Shown: positions 1 through 12,900, counted from the stretch's first letter. The stretch is DNA of 64,000 nt from Hippopus hippopus (GCA_946811185.2 OX328098.1:40921650-40985649); one strand, 5' to 3'. Numbers and translations: made by a program. The notes: a model not told the origin generated them from the sequence alone.

Positions 1-114
1 CCATGTCCAGGGTTCCTTTTCTCCAACCATTCTAACAAGAAATGTTCAAATATGGATGCATCTAGAATATTATCTCACTCAATAATGTGAAAAAAAACCA
101 AGTTTTACAAGACT

Positions 115-445
115 TAACAAAGACCTGCAACAGAGTTGGCAAATGTCAGACTGCTGCATGACAGTGCATCATCGTACAAGGCATCTTTCTGAAGCAGATA
201 AAGGTTGTTGTACTCCCTCACCCTCAGTGTTAGACTGACCTTGAACCATGTGACTTCTTTCTGTTCCCAAGGCTTAAAAAATCTCTTTTGTCCAGTGCAA
301 ACACCTTGGTTTTTGAACATTCCATTGTCTAGGAAAGACTATGAGTATGCCTTCAAGGATTGGATCAGAAGACTGAAACTTTATATATCTGCTGATCAGA
401 ATTTTTTGCGAGGATACAAATCAAATTTTTCATTGAAATCTATCA
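115..445 (+). pseudogene. Mariner transposase remnant (C-terminal part)
   Basis: Read with a frameshift, the plus strand shows Arg-Leu-Leu-His-Asp-Ser-Ala-Ser-Ser, then Cys-Asp-Phe-Phe-Leu-Phe-Pro, then Phe-Lys-Asp-Trp-Ile-Arg-Arg-Leu-Lys-Leu-Tyr-Ile. These are the second and third catalytic Asp regions and the C-terminal helix of mariner transposases. In-frame stops and a frameshift show it is dead. Terminal repeats were not found. Confidence 0.7.
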
Positions 446-650
446 TGAATACATTTTTATGTAGATGCACTCATAATTGACTTTTCCTTATAATAACATT
501 CTCAAGAAATTTGCAAGTAACGCAATTTCTCATTAGCTAGATCAAAAGGGTTTAAGTGGTTAGAAATTATGATACTTTCTAAAGCTAGAATGTGACTAAG
601 AATAGTTTCTGATAACCAGATGTTTTCCAAATATTCGTTTCTTTACCTGT

Positions 651-875
651 TTTTAGCTCACCTAAGCAAAAAGCACTAAAGGTGAGCTTTTGTGATCATG
701 CTGTATCCGTTGTATGTCATCCGTTGTCCATCATGCAGGCGTCAATTACCTTGTGTGTGCTCTAGAGGCCACATTTTCAGTCCAGTACTCATGAAACTTA
801 GTCAGAATGTTTGTCTAGATAAAATCTCGAACAGCTTTGAGATTGGGTCACATCGAGCTTTTCATGTCATATGTA
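651..875 (-). mobile_element. Helentron-like element, 3' end fragment
   Basis: Minus-strand copy of the 3' terminus: the TTTAGCTCACCT..AGGTGAGC hairpin region, then one 145-bp-type monomer (ctagaggccacattttcagtcc). It is truncated at its 5' side by ~875. Confidence 0.65.
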
Positions 876-1337
876 CACCTTTATATTAGACAAAAAGCTT
901 CTTCCAAAATGGATTAGTCGTGATTGTTGAAATGAGAGTAACTGCAACAGATACAAAAGAGGCAAATATAAGGTACAATTTACTTCAAAATGCTAAATTA
1001 TTCATTATGATATTTAATCAAGGTTAACCTCATTGTGGAGTGCTAAGATCGAACTAGCAGTTGTCTGTGATATTTTGAAAACGTTATGCTTCGATTGATG
1101 ATGGGTGTCAAAGAAAAAAAGGACCTTCATGTGTTTTAAACTATTTGTCTCTTAGAATTTGACAGAACCATTCTAGTTAATGTTTTATTACGAAAAACAT
1201 AGAATGTTTTTGTGAAATATCGCTTATTCGTTTTTTTTTTCAGTGTATTTTCAATACGTGAAGTTCGACCAATTTTGTTAGTAATGTCAGGTCCGCTCAT
1301 GAAAATTGTTTAAACTTTGTAGAGCCATGGAATTCGA

Positions 1338-1546
1338 CCCTTAGGCTGCTAAGCGCAACTCAAGGACCTTTTGCAGATAATGTAGATTCAGATTAGACTG
1401 CAGAGAACATGCACAGTCTGATCTTGGATCTAAACTGTCTGATATGGAGATATTTTCCCCCCAAAATATCTTTGAAATTGCGAAGTTTGGGTTTCTACTA
1501 TCGGTTTGAAAGTTTCTTTTTTGTTATTTAACAGGTTAAGGGTTAA
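1338..1546. mobile_element. Family C repeat
   Basis: Has a palindromic core around 1385-1425 (agattagactgcag / cagtctgatcttggatc) and ends at a TTAA (1543-1546). The start CTTAGGCTGCTAAG resembles the TTAGC-type inner end of other C copies. Confidence 0.6.
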
Positions 1547-1548
1547 AC

Positions 1549-2240
1549 ATTACAAAAAACAACCTACGCATGCGTAGGTGCACTGACCGCCATAAGATCT
1601 TAGCTGATAATCATAAAGTGGCATTAAATTCCAATACAAACAAACTAAAGAACGCACTCAAATTTGCCGTTATTTCTTATCTAAAATTAAGATTAACCCT
1701 TCTCAGATTAAAGAGAAAAAAATGTTGTACAGGCAATGGCATGTTTTGAAAAGCCGAAATGCGAACATCAAAGTTTTTTTTTCCCTTACTGGAGCCTTAT
1801 TTTCTCTACTGTCAAAAACACAATCCACACAAGAGGTTGCTTTAGTAAATTGATAGGTTAGAGCAATACTATTTTAAGTGTCTGTACATTGTAAAGGCAC
1901 ATAAAATAGTAATGCACTAATCCATCAAAATGCTATATCGGTTTACTAAACCATATTTCAAAATTGTTTTACCGTGAAGGGTACATTTTGCCTCGACTCT
2001 ATATTGCAAACAACAGTTGTCGGAATTCACGTACAGGATATACTAGCGTTGTATATCTAGATATACAACTGTTAGTTGTATCTTCGATATATACTTTTGA
2101 AATACTGATCGCTGATTGGTTGACTCGCCACATACGTGGTCTAAGTTTAAAAACAGATCAAGTCAGTCTAAAAGTAGGTCACTTATACTAGTGTTTTACA
2201 TCATTATAACCAGGATCTCTTTAGCTTTGTCAATCTTAGA
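1549..2240. other. Mostly unassigned AT-rich DNA with a SINE 3' tail
   Basis: At 1562-1650 there is the 3' part of a SINE (ctacgcatgcgtaggtgcac, then gaccgcc..aaacaaac), matching the intact SINE at 35.65 kb. The rest shows no gene or repeat I recognise. Confidence 0.45.
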
Positions 2241-2287
2241 TGAATTTACTCAGGTGAGTGCCTTAGGGCCAATGACCCTCTTGTAAA
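2150..2287 (-). mobile_element. Helentron-like 5' end fragment, third subfamily
   Basis: The reverse complement starts ACAAGAGGGTCATTGGCCC and runs into CACTCACCTGAG, the 5' pattern of the other Helentron-like elements with different spacing sequence. No 3' hairpin was found nearby. Confidence 0.5.
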
Positions 2288-2630
2288 ATCATCATTTGCA
2301 ACAAATTTGAAAGAATAAAAAAACTTGGAAAGTGTCCAAGTTAAGATTGATAATATACAGAACTTAAAGTTGAATACGTGAGTACTCGTGAAAAGCATTC
2401 TGGCAAAAGGCGAAACTAAACTATCAGCTTTGATCAAGTCCTCACCATGTAGTTAAACATCTTTCCAGGGACAAAAAGTTAGTACTCCTAGGAAGTATTG
2501 TTGGAATAAACTTCATTTTATTCATTTCATTAAATTTTGGTTACAATTTATAGGAATAAAAACAAAACATATATTAACATACATGCAATAAAAAAACAAA
2601 ATTGTTTAAAAACCATCTCTTTCAGCTTGA

Positions 2631-2907
2631 TTAATCCCTTTACCAAACAATCCTATGTTTTAGCAACCCCAAAGAAGAAAGATTTTGAAAATACTAGAAA
2701 AGGAGAAAATGCTAGTGACTGGCACTTTCTCCTTTTCCCACAATGTTTTCTATTATTTTTTACACAAAGTTTCTTCTTTTCTAACATTTTTTCTATTTTT
2801 TCTGATACAAACCCAATCATTTGTGCTACATCTTTTTTGTCATCTGCAAAATTAATACTTTCAATTTTGGTAATTTTAGAAATCTGTCATTTTGGTAAAT
2901 GAGTTAA
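2631..2907 (-). mobile_element. Family A MITE
   Basis: Minus orientation with TTAA at both ends, diverged palindrome (aaatgctagtgactggcact). Its right TTAA is shared with the next repeat. Confidence 0.75.
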
Positions 2908-3197
2908 CTCTGTGGGTGCCAAATAAATGAAACTTAATTTCATCAATCATTTAAAAAAAAAATGCAAATACACGCATTTCAACTTCAGAGTAGTTTTGGT
3001 GAGAGCTTGCTATAAAATATCAGACAGTGTATACCAAGATCAGACAGCACATTCTGTGATTTCTAATCTTGTTCTACACTTTATGCAAAAGCAAACAGAT
3101 TTTTAGTAGCAGATAAATCAAAGCATGCTGAAGGCAAAAGAAGTTGCTTTGGGAGCCATGTAGATCAATGTTCAGATTCTGTGCAGTCTAATCTTAA
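2904..3197. mobile_element. Family C repeat between two family A copies
   Basis: Runs from the TTAA of the previous element to the TTAA that opens the next, with the core ccaagatcagacagcac at ~3033. Confidence 0.5.
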
Positions 3198-3372
3198 CTC
3201 TTTACCAAACAACATTTTGGAAAGGTCCAAATTCAAAGAAAATGCTGTGGCAAAATTAAATGTGGTACAAATTATGGGATTTGTTGCAGAAATGGTAAAC
3301 TACCTGCATTTTCTTCTTTTTCTACATTGTTTTCAAAAGCCCTCTTCCAAAGGATTAACAATGGAGTGTTAA
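3194..3372 (+). mobile_element. Family A MITE, palindrome-deleted
   Basis: Left arm and right arm recognisable (ctttaccaaacaac; gttttcaaaagccctctt) but the left half of the central hairpin is lost. Confidence 0.65.
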
Positions 3373-3380
3373 GTCAAAGT

Positions 3381-3608
3381 TTAACCCTTTACCACATGAC
3401 AATTTTTAGGCCTGTCCGAATTGAAAGCATGTGCAGATGACAGTTTCAATGTGGCTCATATGAAATGATTTTTCTTTGATAGGGTAGAAAACATTGTGGG
3501 AAAAGGAGAAAATGCTGGTAACCAGCATTTTCTCCTTTTCCCACAATGTTTTCAAAAGCCTTCTCTATCAGGGGTGTTAAAAGTCGTCATTGTGTGGTAA
3601 AGGGTTAA
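3381..3608 (+). mobile_element. Family A MITE, near-consensus
   Basis: 228 bp with TTAACCCTTTACCACA at the left and TGTGGTAAAGGGTTAA at the right, and a perfect central palindrome. Carries the diagnostic arm ctcatatgaaatgatttttc shared with the copy at 43.1 kb. Confidence 0.92.
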
Positions 3609-3740
3609 ATCTTCAGAGTTTGCTATATCAATGAGATTTTCTTGCAGAATAGAACTACAAAATTTCTACTTTAATTTTATGAATAATTGGCTGTTATTGT
3701 AACTGATTGAAAAAGTTTCTATCAGTTAGTTGTCCAGAGG

Positions 3741-3973
3741 TTAACCATTTACCAGATGATAAAATTTTAGAGTTGTTCAAATTGAAAGCATTTGCAGATG
3801 ACAAACAAAACATGACTCAAATGGTATGATTTGTCTTTGACGGGACAGAAAAACATTGTGGGAAAAAGAGAAAAATGCTAGCTATCAGCATTTTTTGTCT
3901 ATTTTCCACAATGTTTTCAAAAGCCTTGTTTGTTAGGATTTTTAGAACTCAGGATTATGTATTAAAGAGTTAA
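3741..3973 (+). mobile_element. Family A MITE
   Basis: Full length with slightly diverged palindrome (aaatgctagctatcagcatt). Its right TTAA (3970-3973) is the left end of the next copy. Confidence 0.88.
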
Positions 3974-4156
3974 CTCTCTAGTCTCTACCACACAATCCCA
4001 AGCTCTGGCAATGCTGCAAGAGAAGGCTTTTGAAAACATTGTGGGAAAAGGAGACAGCACTGGTAACCAGCATTTTTTGCTTTTCCCACAATGTTTTCTA
4101 CCCTATCAAAGTCAGAGATCATTTGAGCTTCATTTAATTTGTAATCTGCAAATGCT
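3970..4156 (-). mobile_element. Family A MITE, truncated
   Basis: Opposite orientation to its neighbour and joined through a shared TTAA. It breaks off after gtaatctgcaaatgctc. Confidence 0.8.
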
Positions 4157-4460
4157 CAAATACATGTGTTGCATGCAGATCGATAGAATATCACACAGGA
4201 CAGAAAAAAAATCTGTATCTACACACAGTGAAATATGGCTCAAAAATATGGTATGATGACGTAACTCATGTGCAGAATATGTATTTATTGATTTGCAATT
4301 TGATTATTCAAACTTTTACACTGTAATATTCATCCACCATTCATAAAAACAAAGTCACTCGTTACTACAACATTATTTTTTGTTTTATTTTGTTTACTGT
4401 TTTCGAATAAAATAATAAATAGTAAATAATTTGCAATATTTTGTCGTTGAAAGGTGTAGG

Positions 4461-4636
4461 TATGTAATAAAACGAATATTATGATGTAGTAACTTTCCTG
4501 ACGCTAGTATTTGCTTCTTGCTGTGCAAGAAAATTTTGACATCGCGCTCAACCTTCGGTCTTGTGCAATATCAAATTTTCTCATGCTGCTAAAATAAAAT
4601 ACAGGCACAGGAAAGTTACTACAACATAATATTCAG
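4461..4636. mobile_element. Fold-back element with ~27-bp arms
   Basis: gaatattatgatgtagtaac at 4468 pairs with gttactacaacataatattc at 4614, enclosing a second partial inverted repeat around 4523-4575. A relative lies at 12.66-12.78 kb. Confidence 0.65.
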
Positions 4637-5490
4637 TATATATCAATATGAATAAAATCTAGGTACATAAATACATCTACAATGTTCTTAAAGAATGGTC
4701 TACTGCATGACACAGAATGGAGATAATACTTACAGTGATTTTTTTCTACATAAATTTTTGGTATTTACCTTGTATAAACATGCCAAAATTACTTCAACAA
4801 AACAATGATTCTAACATGACACATGAATTCGGCTCTATAAACACAGTGCAACGAAAGCATGGTAAAATCTACGTCATTCTATATACAGTGACGTCATTCT
4901 GTATAAAGTAAGTCACCTGTGGCTGTTCTATGTCTTCTCCCTCCGATATTTTATCAATGAAGGTCACTTGATGTAAACAAAGCGTCATTTTCCGCTCCTT
5001 GACCAAGGTGGAAGGAAAATCCTCAAGGATTTACCGATATTAACAGTTTAAACAAAAATTGACAACGATGGAACTACATGAAATGTTTCTAGTAAACATA
5101 CTCGTATGTAAATCAAGTGTCTTTTCAAGTTGAAGGTTTGTTCAAAATTGACTGTCTTGCATTGGAAATGGGACTTGGAGGGGGTGGAGTAATATTCAGT
5201 GGATTTGAAGCAACTACGACTCTAATGCTTGACAATACATTCATTCTTCTTTGTCATTTGAAAGGGAGAAAATATAACAATAAACCAGGGTGGTTTTTTA
5301 TGTTGTTTTTGATGCCTAAGGCTTTATTGAAATTTTTATTCTTTTCATATTTACCGACAGGGCAGTGGGGTTTTGTTTTGGTAAGTAAGTGGAACAGCCT
5401 TGGTTTATTCAATGGAATATTATCTGCATCCGCGTTTTTACCCTAAGTATGAACTTGTTTTCCTTTGATTAAGAGTTGGTCATGTTAGAA
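4637..5490. other. Unassigned intergenic DNA
   Basis: No recognised repeat or gene. An open frame at 5117-5446 has no homology I know, no splice context and unstructured composition, so it is not called. Confidence 0.4.
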
Positions 5491-5665
5491 TCGAAATAAT
5501 CCTCTTTCTATCGTGGCTTATTGTTCAATAAACCACGTTGTAAGTTATGAGGCGCAATGAATAAACCATTCGGGCCATCGCCCTCGTGGATTATTTATTG
5601 TGCCTCATAACTTACAATCGTAGTTTATTGAACGATAAACCTCGATAGAAAGAAGATCATTTCTT
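5491..5665. mobile_element. Long fold-back palindrome
   Basis: Arms of ~75 bp: ctttctatcgtggcttattg (5501) pairs with the complement ending cgatagaaag (5653), and ttgtaagttatgaggc pairs with gcctcataacttacaa. Spacer ~25 bp rich in CpG. Typical fold-back MITE. Confidence 0.75.
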
Positions 5666-5689
5666 AATTAAACATATCTTATTTCTTAA

Positions 5690-5832
5690 CTAGACGACAA
5701 AATTATGATCTTGTCCACATCACCGGAAGACAAATCAATGTGACTCAAATGAAAGGATTTATCTTTAAAAGGGTTCACACTACTGTGGGAAATGGAGAAA
5801 ATGCTGGTTAAAAGCCTTTTTCTCAAGTTAAT
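5690..5832 (+). mobile_element. Family A MITE, degenerate
   Basis: gacgacaaaattatgatctt then gggaaatggagaaaatgctg; right arm missing. Confidence 0.55.
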
Positions 5833-6029
5833 AAACTAGGGGATTGTTTCCAAAAATTTTACTAAATAATTTCATGTTTTTTCCAGTCCTGAAAATAAGG
5901 CATTTGAACATGTGGGAAAAAAAGAGAAAATGCTGGTCTCCTATATCAATAATTTTCTGCATGTTCAAATAAAATCATTTTAGTTCAAACATATTTATTT
6001 TACATCGAATGAGAAACAAGTTCTTACTA

Positions 6030-6195
6030 CTTATACTAATCTCTCTCGATTCTGCTTCCTGGGAACTTCACCAGTACTCGCTCCAAATGTGTGGGCCAAT
6101 GAAAAATCCCAAAGTTGACACCCGCTCCCGGGTATCGAACTTGGGACCTTATGCTTACGAGGCTAACACTCTACCCCACAACCACGGACACCACA
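6030..6195 (-). mobile_element. tRNA-derived SINE
   Basis: The reverse complement carries box A-like gtggggtagagtgttag and box B-like ggtcccaagttcgatacc, spaced as in a tRNA promoter. It lies just downstream of the membrane-protein stop and may be inside its 3' UTR. Confidence 0.7.
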
Positions 6196-6759
6196 AATCA
6201 TTTTAAATTCAATTTATCACATGTCCATGCTTTCAAACATCAAAATATCTTAAATTTTGTAGCAGCAGTTTGTGTACCAAATAGACAATTTAGGAAAACA
6301 AGTATCTCAGAAAAATATCTTGCTGCACTCGGCATTTGGTTTCATTGCAGTCACTTTAAATTACAGTAACACATTTTTTTGTCTTTTGACATTTGGCTCA
6401 TAGCTTTATCTAGTGTCATTACCAATGTACAAATAAAAAATAAATAGACATAAATCAGTATAATATCTTACCACAAACCAGATGAAAAGGCCAAATGCTT
6501 GCAAGAGTTCGATGTTGTGTGCTGTAATACATAGTACAATTCTTGACCTCAACCCCCCCTCCACCCCCCACCCCCTTTTTTTTTGTAAAAATTTGGACAA
6601 ATTGACTCTTCATCCTAAAAATTTTTTGAAAAGAGTTCCTTATGTTGAAAATTCAAGGACCAAGAAAGTTCAAAGTATTTTAATGAGATACTCAGTTCTC
6701 CATCATCAATAAAAAAAAAAAAAATTTAAACCAAACATATAAATAGTTCAGTTCTTGTG

Positions 6760-6956
6760 TTATTTCCAGGGACTCTTGCTAGCTGTTGGCTTTTTTGCTC
6801 GTAGTCTTAACTCCTTTAGCTCTCTAGCAGTTCTAAAGGATTCCCGCATTAGGTCACGAGACATAAAACTACGATCTCTTTCTGGTTCTGGTAGATATAC
6901 CGCTGCCTCGCTCATTTCTATCAGGAACATTTGTTTCCCGCTTTCAGACTCCTTCT
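6760..6956 (-). CDS. Membrane-protein gene exon 13 (C-terminus and stop)
   Basis: Encodes a charged, probably helical C-terminus: Glu-Met-Ser-Glu-Ala-Ala-Val-Tyr-Leu-Pro-Glu-Pro-Glu-Arg-Asp, then Arg-Thr-Ala-Arg-Glu-Leu-Lys-Glu-Leu-Arg-Leu-Arg, ending Ser-Pro-Trp-Lys-stop. Acceptor TTTTCTAG|AG joins exon 12 in phase. The polyadenylation site was not located with confidence. Confidence 0.84.
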
Positions 6957-9900
6957 CTAGAAAACAATGATAAAATGTTGGTGTGTAAATAAAGGTATTA
7001 TAATGATGATTGAGCCATGCTCTGTGAAAAGAAGGCTTAAACCATCTGCAAAAAGTATTGCCCCATGTCAGCCTGCGCAGGCCGTGCATGCTGACACGGA
7101 CAATTCTGTTTGCTATATGTCAATTTTCTATGAGTTAAAAAACCTTTCTACCTTCAGATCCAGTTGATCAACAGACTGAATGGATTTTATGGATCCATGA
7201 CTTGCTTGGTATAATGCATCAGAGAGATGCATTAAGCCCCAACTTTACAAGAGCACGACTAATATTGTATAAATGTGAGCCATGCTCTTTGAAAAGGGAG
7301 CTTAATGCATATGCAAAAAGTATCGTTTCAGGTCAGCCTGCGCAGTTTGCGCAGACTGACCTGGACCAAAACTTTTTGCTTTTGGTAAATTTTTTCTATG
7401 TCAAAGGACCCGTGTATCTCATGATTCAGTCGGTTATTACAAAACATGGATTTTATGGATCCATGAATACGTGATGATTTGCTTGGTATCATGGATCATG
7501 GAGATGCATTAAGCCCCCTTTTGCAAGAGCCTGGCTCATGTACAGAAATGATGCCCTTAACCCCTTACCACATAATCCTGAGTTTTAACAACCATGAGGA
7601 AGACAGCTCTTGAAAATATTGTTGTAAAAAGAGAAAATGCTGGTAACCAGTAGTCTGTGCAGGCTGAATGGGTCAATACGGTCTGCTATTTGTAAATTTT
7701 CTGCATGTCCAAGGACCATTCTATCTCATGATTCAGTCAGTTGTAAGACAAGCTGGATTTTATGGATGCATGATGATAATTATCTTGCTTGGTATCATGC
7801 ATCACGGAGATGTATCAATCCTCACTTTTGACAGAGCACTGCTCATATATATATGTGAAAAAAAATTATGTGGTTTTCTAACAAATTGCTCTACAAGTAA
7901 CATCTCATTATACCAGCAATTTCTCATTTTCTCACATTGTCAAGTGGTCTCCAGCGAGACAATAAAATCTGCAAATGGTAACATCTTAAAATTCTAACAG
8001 TTCAGTTGATCACAAATAAGACAATCCAACATCTCTGGTCACACGACAGAAATAGCTCGGAAGTAGTTGGGTATGCCTGTCATCTTCTTTTCTGTGATAA
8101 TAGATTGATCAATAAAAACATGGCTGGCATTCCCGGAGAAATGGTCATCTCAAATCTCTTCCAAATGGTCATATGTTTTTTATGACCATGAGAAAGAAGG
8201 TTTCTGAAAACATTGTAGGAAAAGAAGAAAATGCTAGTTACCCAACATTTTCTTCTTTTTACAGAATGTTTTCTATCGTTTTAAGGACTTACCTCTCATC
8301 ATTTGTGCCACAATAAATTTGTCATCTGCATATGCTTTCAATTTCGAAAAGTAAAATTTTGTCATCTTGTAAAGAGTGAAGTGAGAGTATTACCCTATAT
8401 GGATATCACATTACTTTAACCCTTTATCATACAAATTTTAACAACTCTGAAATGAAACCTTTTGAAAACAATGTGGGAAAAGGAGAAAATGCTGGTAACC
8501 AGCATTTACTCCTTTTCCCACATTGTTTTTCTACCTTATCAAAGATAGAAATCATTATTTGAACTACATTCAATTTGTCATCTGCACATGCTTTAAATTT
8601 GGAAGAATACAACATTTTGTTATTTGGTAATTTTTGCCTGTAGTCTGATCTCTATCATTTTCTTGAAAAACCTCTGAGCAATGTGTTCAGTTTTTGAATT
8701 CAGAATTTAAGAAAGATGAAAATCCTTGACAATATAAAGGCTTAAGTTTGAAACTGTTACGGGAGATCACTCCTTCCTTACTGCAGAGCTTCTTGCTGTA
8801 TAAAATCAATACCTGACAAATGCGTTAGGGAGAATTCTCTTTAGCTCAGTGGTTATGGTGTTGGTCTTTTGACCCTCCAGAAACAAGGATCTGTTCTGCA
8901 TGGGTTCGAATCCTGCCAGGTGCAGTTTGTATTTCAGCTATGCATTTGTTGGGAACTTTCATGTTTGCAAGATATGGGCTTGTCCAGGATTGACCTTTGA
9001 GCCATTTGTTGTCTAAAAACAAAAGAACTACTGCCCAATAAGGCTTTCTATCATCAAAATGATGACATTTAAGAGGGGATGTGTAACAGGAGATCACTGC
9101 TTTCTTACTGCATAACTTCTTCCCGTATAAAACCAATACCTGACAAATGCGTTAGGGCGAATTCTCTTTAGCTCAGTGGTTAAGGTGTTGGTCTTTTAAA
9201 AATCGAAAAACGTGGATACTTTCTGCACGGGTTCAAATCATGCGAGGTGCAGTTTGTATTTCAGCTACGCATTTGTTGCGAACTTTCATGTTCGTAAGAT
9301 GTACTAAAAGCCTGTTTCAAAAATCACATGTTATAACAGTAATCCAAAACTTTTTTGTCCAATTAATTTAAATCAGAGGCCAAATAATTCAAGTTAGGCC
9401 TCAATGCCGGAAAGTAATGAAGACATACAACATTAAACTTTAATCATACTTAAAATACAATACAATACAATGTAATAACTTTATTCAATATCACAGGCCT
9501 CCGGCCAATAATACTTTAAATTTGAAAGTATACAGTATATAAGGAGTTACATAACGACTACACTTTGTTTAAACTATATATATAAAGACATGTGTAGCCA
9601 TGACAAATTAAAATCAAAGGTATCTGGCCCAATATACAATACATATAGAAATTGCAGAAACACCAGGGATGACATATATATACAAAAAAATGTACTTACT
9701 TATAGATCTACTAGGCCCTGTAGAATGTGCCGTTGATGACTTTGATTTCGTTGATTTTCCCGATTTCCTTGCTCTTTTGCCCTCAGACCTTGCTGAGATG
9801 GACCCTACTGTAGTCATTTCTCCAGACAGGAAATCATGGACTGGTTCTGTCTTGTCTTCACCTGGACCATCTACAGTGTAGCAGAGGTTTTTGTCTTAAT

Positions 9901-12900
9901 CCTTACAGCTCTGGAACCAGTCTAGGCTATTTTTGCATTCTGTGTAGAGCAAGATAAGACTGCACTTTCTGTGCAGTCTGATCTTTGATCTAACCTGTCT
10001 GCTACTTTGTTATATATTCGGATCAAAGCAATCTTGAAATAGCAAATCAGTAGTTTTTCTCAGATGAAAGAGCCAATTCATTTACCCTTTTTACAAATTT
10101 GATATGGCTGAAACTATGACATTTATCTTTAAAAGGGTAGAAAACACTATGGGAAAAGGAGAAATGCTGGTTACCAGCATTTTCTCCATTTCTGAAAATG
10201 TTTTCAAAAGCCCTCTCCCTCACAGTTGTTGGGGAAAGAAGTAGTTGCTTGAAGCAAGCAACTGCTCCATTTCCAACAATGTTTTCCATACAAAAAAAGT
10301 TTTATTTATATTTTTAACTCTTTACCACACGGCAACATTTAAGACAGGTCCATATCAAAAGCATTTGCAGATGACAAATTAAATTTACTCAAAATGATGG
10401 TAATAGTCTGTGAAAAGTGTAGAAACCCTTGTGGGGAAAGGAGAAAATGCTGGTTAGCTGCATTTTCTCCTTTTCCGATAAGGTTTTCAAAGGCTTCATC
10501 TTAAGGGTTGCTAAGCCTTGGGATTGTGTGCTTAAGACTAAAGGACTTCTGTCCCTAGAATTATGCTAAATAGCTAATTATAACATTAGCAATAATTAAA
10601 ACAACAATGATTATGGCTTTAATGATAAAGCTGCTGCTGCTGCTGCAGATGATGAAAACTGCAAGTTGATTGATTGTTTGATTGAACGGTGTTTCAACAT
10701 TATTTTTACCAAACAAAAACATTTTAGACTATTCCAAATTAAAAGCATTTGTATATTTGAACATAATTGTGGCTGAAATTATGGAATTTGTCTTTCAGTG
10801 GTTAGATAGTACTGTGGAACAAGAGGACCATGATGGTCCTATATCGCTCACCTGAGTACTAAGCAGTAAAGGTTTACAATGAAGATAAATACCAAAAATT
10901 GAGGTTCAAGGCCAAATGATAATGAAACAAGAGCGGCAAATTGTCGCAAGATACGCCCGTCCCACTGCCAGTTGTCGAGGAGGTATAATAATCGCAAAGG
11001 GCAGGTAATGCAACAAACATGTTTACCAAGTCTCAAGTCAATTTGACATGAGACTTCAAAGTTCCGTTCCAGACAAGCAAGAAATACTGTAAAAATGAAG
11101 ATCAAAGTGGAATTACTCAAAATACGCACTAGGTAGAGTTATTGTTCTTGCACACTGTACTCGGTAATATTGCAACAAACATGCATACCAAGCTTGAAGT
11201 CGTTCTGACTTGAGATGACAAAGTTATATTCCGGACAAGCACTAAATGCTGTAAAAATGACTATCAAAGGGAAATAACTCAAAGACAGCACAAGGTAGAG
11301 TTATTTACAATTCTTATGCACTGCACTTCCAAATATTGCAACAAATAAGCATACCATATTTCGAGTCATTCCTACTTAAAATGACAAAGTTATGCTCCGG
11401 ACAAGCAAGAAATACTATAAAAATGAAGGTCAAAGGGGGAATAACTCAAAATTCGTACTAGGAAGAGTTATGGTTCTTGTGCACTGCACTCCATAATTTT
11501 TCAACAATCATGCATACCAAATTTGAAGATGTTCAGGCTAGAGATGACAAAGTTATACTCCGGACAAGCAGAAAATGCTGTAAAAATGATGATCAAAAGG
11601 AAATAACTCATAGACAGTACGAGGTAGAGTTATGGTTCTTTCATGCTGCACTCCGTATTATTGCAACAAACACAAATGCCAAGTTTCAAGTCAATCGGAC
11701 TGGAGATGACAAAGTTATGCTCCGGACAAAGAACTATTCTATAGAACTTTCTAATTCAAGGGCAAATAACTCCAGTTGTTCTGGTCCGATTAGACCCATA
11801 ATCGAACTCATCCGTGATCTTATGGTCATAAGTATTTTGACCAAGTTTGATGCTGACTGATTAAAAATTGTAGATGCTAGAGTGTAAACAAAGTCAAATA
11901 TAGCAATTTTTCTAATTCAAGGGCAAATAACTCCAGTTGTTCTGGTACGATTTGACCCATTATCGAACTCATCGGAGATCTTACGGTCACATATATTTTG
12001 ACGAAGTTTGGTGCTGATTGGTTAATAATTGTAGATGCTAGAGTGTAAACAAAGTCCAATATAGCAATTTTTCTAATTCAAGGGCAAATAACTCCAGTTG
12101 TTCTGGTACGATTAGACCCATTATCAAACTCATTGGAGATCTTATGGTCATATATATTTTGACCAAGTTTGGTGCTGATTGGTTGATATTTGTAGATGCT
12201 AGAGTGTAAGCAAACTCAAATATAGCAATTTTTCTAATTCAAGGGCAAGTAACTCCAGTTGTTCTGGTCTGATTAGACCCATAATCAAACTCATCCAAGA
12301 TCTTATGGTCATATATATTTTGACCAAGTTTGGTGCTGATTGGTTAATATTTGTAGATGCTAGAGTGTAAACAAAAAAATGTGAACGGTCGACGGACGGA
12401 CGACGGACGGTGAGTGATCACAATAGCTCATCCTGAGCACTTCGTGCTCAGGTGAGCTAAAAAGGAGAAAATACTAGATACTAGCTTTTTCTTTTTTTTC
12501 CTCAAATGTTTTCAAAAACCTCTTCCTTGAGTGTCATTAAAATATGTGATTGTATGTACAAGAATAAAACCTTCAGAACATACCATACAGTTTGCTACAT
12601 CACCCTTCCACTAATATAACCAGTATTAGAATCAATAAATATTATACAGTAAATTTGAAATACATGTATTATGTTGTAATAACTTACCTTGGGTTATTAT
12701 TTAGAAACTGGATAATGCAATTTTCAGACACAGCCAGAAGCAAATACAATCACTAGGAAAGTTACTACAACATAAAATTTCTGTCATTGTATACCTACGA
12801 ATTTCAGAAAATAAAAAATAGCAATTATTGAAAATTTCATTGAAAAATAGTGAGAAACTGAACTGGTTTAGTGGGTCATAACATCTTTTTATGAATGGCA

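Larger units (their letters stand above)
10818..12460 (+). mobile_element. Helentron-like (HINE-type) element with two internal satellites
   Basis: Starts AACAAGAGGACCATGATGG with GCTCACCTGAG and ends with a hairpin CTGAGCAC TTCG TGCTCAG then GTGAGCTAA. The 11-bp subterminal inverted repeats, 3' stem-loop and CTRR-like terminus fit non-autonomous Helentron elements, with no ORF. A second start-like motif (aacaagagcggcaaattgtc) at 10924 suggests a mosaic. Confidence 0.75.
10690..12560 (+). mobile_element. Family A MITE split by a Helentron-like element
   Basis: The left arm (taccaaacaaaaacatttta) ends at 10817 and the palindrome plus right arm resume at 12461 (aaaggagaaaatactagata). Both ends are diverged, consistent with an old host element. 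Confidence 0.8.

Noticed and set aside
3381..3608. Palindromes as transcription terminators or microRNA genes
   Set aside because: The same hairpin recurs ~70 times with TTAA ends, which is the pattern of a MITE; a microRNA role would need expression data.
5117..5446. 109-codon plus-strand ORF
   Set aside because: No recognisable family, no splice or expression context, and one such ORF is expected by chance in this length of sequence.
8845..8915. Functional tRNA gene
   Set aside because: Box A and B are present but the arms do not pair as a cloverleaf, and the same unit is repeated with SINE-like body sequence.
11477..11860. 127-codon plus-strand ORF
   Set aside because: Lies across two internal satellites of a Helentron-like element; the residues just mirror the tandem units.
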